Below, piece by piece: positions 61,357 through 64,000 of a stretch of DNA of 64,000 nucleotides. The stretch covers positions 2,634,501 to 2,698,500 of the forward strand of contig NZ_CP016539.2 in NCBI RefSeq assembly GCF_001687605.2, given 5' to 3'. The position numbers and the translations under genes were made by a program. Position 1 is the stretch's first letter. Each line of letters opens with the position of its first letter. The notes under the pieces were generated by a model. That model was given only the letters and a program-made list of their open reading frames with translations, made no database searches and had not been told where the DNA came from. This stretch comes from Planococcus plakortidis (GTDB lineage: Bacteria; Bacillota; Bacilli; Bacillales_A; Planococcaceae).

Positions 61357-61386
61357 AAAAGCAGGCCCATTTAAGCGGCCTGCTTT
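61357..61386 (-). terminator. terminator of the ywbE-small gene pair
   Basis: AAAAGCAGGCC pairs with GGCCTGCTTT; minus-strand readout ends in TTTTGTGC. Confidence 0.8.
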
Positions 61387-61390
61387 CCGT

Positions 61391-61564
61391 TCAAATAAAA
61401 TTGCGTTCATGGGGTTTGGCGGGGTCGCCTGTTTGGCGCTTGTCTTTTCTCGTCGCCAGATCTTCATGGACACGCTCTTTTTCGTCCTGTGCTTTGCTCG
61501 TGCGGTTCGCCCCGATCCTTCTCGGGTCAGATGATTGCAGATCGCTGTTCTTTTGATCGCTCAT
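61391..61564 (-). CDS. 57-residue hydrophilic protein
   Basis: A small frame from ATG 61564 (GGAAGGG upstream) to TGA 61391, product starting MSDQKNSDLQSSDPRRIGAN, followed by charged residues and ending KPHERNFI. No hydrophobic segment, no recognised family. It follows the YwbE gene by 15 bases and is closed by a terminator, which supports expression as the second gene of that unit. Confidence 0.6.
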   Translation of the reverse strand: MSDQKNSDLQSSDPRRIGANRTSKAQDEKERVHEDLATRKDKRQTGDPAKPHERNFI

Positions 61565-61579
61565 GCAAATCCCTTCCTT

Positions 61580-61780
61580 TCACTTGCCGTCCAGAATTTC
61601 ACAAACACGGCCGACTTGCCCATCCTCGAGGCGCACTTTAATGCCGTGAGGATGCGTCGCGGAGTTCGTCAATAAATCCTTGACGACGCCTTTCGTTTTC
61701 TTGCCGGTCCGCTGGTCTTTTTTCAAGATCACGTTCACTTCAAGCCCTGGCTTTACATCGCTTCTTTTTTTCCCGTCCAT
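61580..61780 (-). CDS. YwbE family protein
   Basis: A 66-residue protein matching YwbE: VKPGLEVNVILKKDQRTGKKT, then GVVKDLLTNSATHPHGIKVR and LEDGQVGRVCEI. The family is conserved in Firmicutes without an assigned function; the composition suggests a small beta-rich nucleic-acid- or protein-binding fold. GGAGG is seven bases before ATG 61780; an ATG two codons earlier is too close to it. First gene of a two-gene unit. Confidence 0.9.
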   Translation of the reverse strand: MDGKKRSDVKPGLEVNVILKKDQRTGKKTKGVVKDLLTNSATHPHGIKVRLEDGQVGRVCEILDGK

Positions 61781-61831
61781 CTTCATCCCTCCAAGCTTGC
61801 TTCCATTATAATCGAATTACCCTGGCCATAC

Positions 61832-61862
61832 AAAAAAGCGGAGGGAAGGCCCCTCCGCTTTT
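61832..61862 (-). terminator. terminator of the DUF2382 gene
   Basis: AAAGCGGAGGG (61835-61845) pairs with CCCTCCGCTTT (61851-61861); six T follow on the minus strand. Confidence 0.92.
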
Positions 61863-61874
61863 CATCCAGCTTGC

Positions 61875-62972
61875 TTATAATCTGTCGCGGTCTGTACGGT
61901 CTTTGCGGTCAAATTCGCCTTCTTCAACCAAGTCGCCGTCTTTATGGATGTCAGCTTCTTCTTTACGGACTGTTTCACTGACATGTTCTGTATCCTGTAC
62001 TTTGTTTTTCCCGATGGAAATTTCTTCAGATACTACATCTTTCTTCGTCACGTCTACACGCTCTTCGGAAACCGGTACGTGAATATCTTCGCCTTCCGTA
62101 TAGTTATGCGTGCCAGTCGTCGTTTCTTCATTCACCGGGCGGCGCTCCACATATACTTCCTCACGCTCCACCGGCACTTCAAGTGTCTGCTCTTCCTCGA
62201 CGACATGCTTGTCGACATGGACTTCGCCCGTTTGGACGCGTTCTTTATTGACTTGCAAACGCTCTTCATGCAAACGCAGGCGTTCTTCTTCAGATCCTGC
62301 ACGTTCCAAGTCGCGGTCGATATCTTCGACTGTGCGGTTGCGGTTCGTTACATCATCATTGAAATCCGAAGTTGCACGGTGAGTGCCTGCCGCATGGGCG
62401 TCAGTTGTAGTGCGGTCTTCCGCTCCCAGGCCAAATCCTGTACCGCGCTCTTTGTCGACGCCGGCCGTTTCGGAGCCGAGTGCGTCGCGCTCTGTGTTGT
62501 ACGCCATGTCATTGCTTTCATTTGTATCTACAGTCAAGCCATCACGTGCCACTGCCGAGTTGTCGACTTTCGTAGTACTTGTCGTGCTGTCGACATTGCC
62601 GTAGCTTGTGTTATCGTAAGGCGCTGCCCCTTCATAGTTCGCGCCGAACTCGCGGTCGACGAACAAGAGGATCTTGCCGTTTTGCACTTCGTTATAGTAG
62701 CGGTCTGCTTCCGCTTCGTCTACACCCATATTGGAGAAGGCTTCACGCGTCGGTTCATTGCCTGATAGGAAGCCCATGAATTTATCCATCCAATTGCCTT
62801 CGGATGATTTATAATCCACGTCTGTTCTTCCGCGCACCATTGAAATCTGGTCTTCGTTGCGGGCCATCACGTACATGTCTTCTTCACGTGAGCCTTGCGC
62901 TTTCATGTCTTCGATTTTTTTCAGTACTTCTGTTTCTGTGTCGAATGTTCCCATGAATTTATTGTTAGCCAT
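61875..62972 (-). CDS. general stress protein 17M-like / DUF2382 protein
   Basis: A 365-residue stress protein. The N-terminal FMGTFDTETEVLKKIEDMKAQG and MYVMARNEDQ (1-110) are the heat-induced YflT/GSP17M domain; a long Thr/Asp/Gly-rich linker (about 120-210) leads to a DUF2382 domain (about 225-350) with RLHEERLQVNKERVQTGEV and VPVEREEVYVERRPVNE. No signal peptide. DUF2382 is a common stress-associated domain of unknown activity. A perfect SigB promoter lies upstream. GGAGG precedes ATG 62972. Confidence 0.87.
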   Translation of the reverse strand: MANNKFMGTFDTETEVLKKIEDMKAQGSREEDMYVMARNEDQISMVRGRTDVDYKSSEGNWMDKFMGFLSGNEPTREAFSNMGVDEAEADRYYNEVQNGKILLFVDREFGANYEGAAPYDNTSYGNVDSTTSTTKVDNSAVARDGLTVDTNESNDMAYNTERDALGSETAGVDKERGTGFGLGAEDRTTTDAHAAGTHRATSDFNDDVTNRNRTVEDIDRDLERAGSEEERLRLHEERLQVNKERVQTGEVHVDKHVVEEEQTLEVPVEREEVYVERRPVNEETTTGTHNYTEGEDIHVPVSEERVDVTKKDVVSEEISIGKNKVQDTEHVSETVRKEEADIHKDGDLVEEGEFDRKDRTDRDRL

Positions 62973-63023
62973 TTCAAATTCCTCCATTTTTTTGAGAAGT
63001 TTTTTTGCTTTCTAGTCTTGAAA

Positions 63024-63048
63024 ATACCCCTCAGTTATGTTATTAAAC
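63024..63048 (-). promoter_or_regulatory. perfect SigB promoter of the DUF2382 gene
   Basis: Minus strand GTTTAA (63043-63048), 13-base spacer, GGGTAT (63024-63029), exact consensus. Confidence 0.88.
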
Positions 63049-63096
63049 ATATCCGGTTCGAAATGTGCCAAAATACTACTTTTCCACCATATTTTA

Positions 63097-64000
63097 TCAA
63101 ACTTCCCGAGTCCAGTGGCGGTGCGCTGTGATTGCCTCGATAAAGCTATCTGCGAATCCTTTCATGGAATCATCCGTGACGACTCCCGGTTCGCCGGTGT
63201 AGCCATTGGCATCCAGCCATTTCTTGCCTTCATGTGTTGCACCGATCGGCTTGAAGTGCCCGAACGCTTCCGTTACATAATAAGCGGTGTTCCGGGCGAA
63301 CTTCTTGCTGACATCGGGGCCGCCTACTGCATAGATGGCGTCGAACAATACCGGGTCCGCTGTCGTGAAGGTATGGTCGATTTTCAGTTGTTTGCCGTTT
63401 CCTGCATCCAGCTTCCCTTGCTTCTCGCTGATGATTTCATATTGAAGGCCTTTGGATTCAAGCTGCTCCAATACTTCCATGACTTCCTTGCCGTTGAAGT
63501 CAGGTGCCACGATAACGCCGACTTTACGCGTCTTCGCGGATTTCACCGTATTTTCCTGGCTCAATGCCGGTGATTTTTTACTGGTATCGGTCGTACCGGT
63601 CTGTGGAGCTTTAACCCCGATGTTGCCGGCAATTTCCTGCGCCAGCTTAAGGTTGACGTTTGCATACATATCCACGACTTGCTGGCGGATGTCGATGCTG
63701 TCGCATTTGCCCAGCTCAAAGCTGAATGCTTCGATAATATGTTGTTGTTCCGGCTCGCTCATGCTGTTCCAGAACATCGTAGCTTGTGAGAAATGGTCTT
63801 TAAAGCTGTCGCTGCGCTTGCGCACTTTACGGCCTTCCACTTTCTCCTGGTAATGGACGTATCCACCGTCCGCTTCGCTGACCGGTGCCGGCGTGTGGTT
63901 GGTGAAGGAACTCTTTTGATAAGATACTTTTCCTTTATTGATCGTCTGGCGGCCATAGCCATCGCGTTGATTGTTGTGGAACGGGCAAACGGCGCGGTTG
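63097..64000 (-). CDS. large-subunit catalase, C-terminal part
   Basis: The last 301 codons of a catalase that begins beyond the right edge. Sequence from 64000 reads NRAVCPFHNNQRDGYGRQTI, the segment that follows the catalase barrel, then the wrapping region (VHYQEKVEGRKVRKRSD ... FWNSMSEPEQQHI) and a C-terminal flavodoxin/class-I-amidotransferase-like domain (about the last 150 residues, VGVIVAPDFNGKEV ... YAVGGPDVSKKF ... THEGKKWL). This extra domain marks the large-subunit HPII/KatE type. It detoxifies hydrogen peroxide. Heme ligands are outside the window. Confidence 0.92.
   Translation of the reverse strand, partial: NRAVCPFHNNQRDGYGRQTINKGKVSYQKSSFTNHTPAPVSEADGGYVHYQEKVEGRKVRKRSDSFKDHFSQATMFWNSMSEPEQQHIIEAFSFELGKCDSIDIRQQVVDMYANVNLKLAQEIAGNIGVKAPQTGTTDTSKKSPALSQENTVKSAKTRKVGVIVAPDFNGKEVMEVLEQLESKGLQYEIISEKQGKLDAGNGKQLKIDHTFTTADPVLFDAIYAVGGPDVSKKFARNTAYYVTEAFGHFKPIGATHEGKKWLDANGYTGEPGVVTDDSMKGFADSFIEAITAHRHWTREV

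Overview
The window reads as a chromosomal segment of a low-to-mid GC Gram-positive bacterium of the Bacillales. Gene families (YusW, YwbE, DUF3243, LipM, NsrR, MetNPQ), AGGAGG-type ribosome binding sites, S-box and THI-box riboswitches, CcpA cre sites and SigB-type promoters all fit. The Planococcaceae (Planococcus and relatives) are my best guess, from overall gene style only. I see no rRNA, tRNA, CRISPR array, transposase or prophage.

1-16 kb: a partial CNNM-type membrane protein, an M20 dipeptidase, a PlsY-like acyltransferase, DegV, DUF2804, a GDPD gene coupled to a 54-residue membrane peptide, tryptophan 2,3-dioxygenase, a YusW lipoprotein, a double GNAT protein, an asymmetric two-gene ABC exporter, an EamA transporter, a PAS-PAS-GGDEF-EAL protein and a split ThrE exporter. 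16-30 kb: a zinc alcohol dehydrogenase, repeat element A, a beta-propeller protein, an AlaX-type editing protein, a lipid kinase, a probable lysine-catabolism operon (aldehyde dehydrogenase, lysine 6-dehydrogenase-like, acyl-CoA dehydrogenase) with a cre site, a MerR regulator with a visible operator, TrhO, a hydroxyacid dehydrogenase and DedA.

30-43 kb: a short-chain acid symporter / acyl-CoA synthetase operon whose promoter carries a perfect cre, a frameshifted channel-like gene, a response regulator / 52-residue membrane peptide / histidine kinase operon, and metX-metY. 43-52 kb: two back-to-back SAM riboswitches drive metY-metX leftward and metNPQ plus an M20 amidohydrolase rightward. Then come pepT, a cluster of repeats, and lipM-lipA behind a TPP riboswitch. 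52-64 kb: a V4R-STAS protein, small stress-type genes, nsrR/hmp with an NsrR box, a FhuF-like protein, a frameshifted aeRF1-type gene and a DUF3243 gene with SigB-type promoters, an MFS transporter, a UvrD-like helicase, YwbE, a DUF2382 stress protein with a perfect SigB promoter, and the C-terminal part of a large catalase.

Three points stand out. Two copies of a 300-420 bp element are each flanked by duplicates of a hairpin that differs between the loci, as if the element inserts at terminators and duplicates them. A TPP riboswitch sits in front of the lipoate-assembly genes. Three genes (lipA, the channel-like gene, the aeRF1-type gene) each carry what looks like a one-base deletion in a G run, which may be a sequence-quality signature rather than biology.
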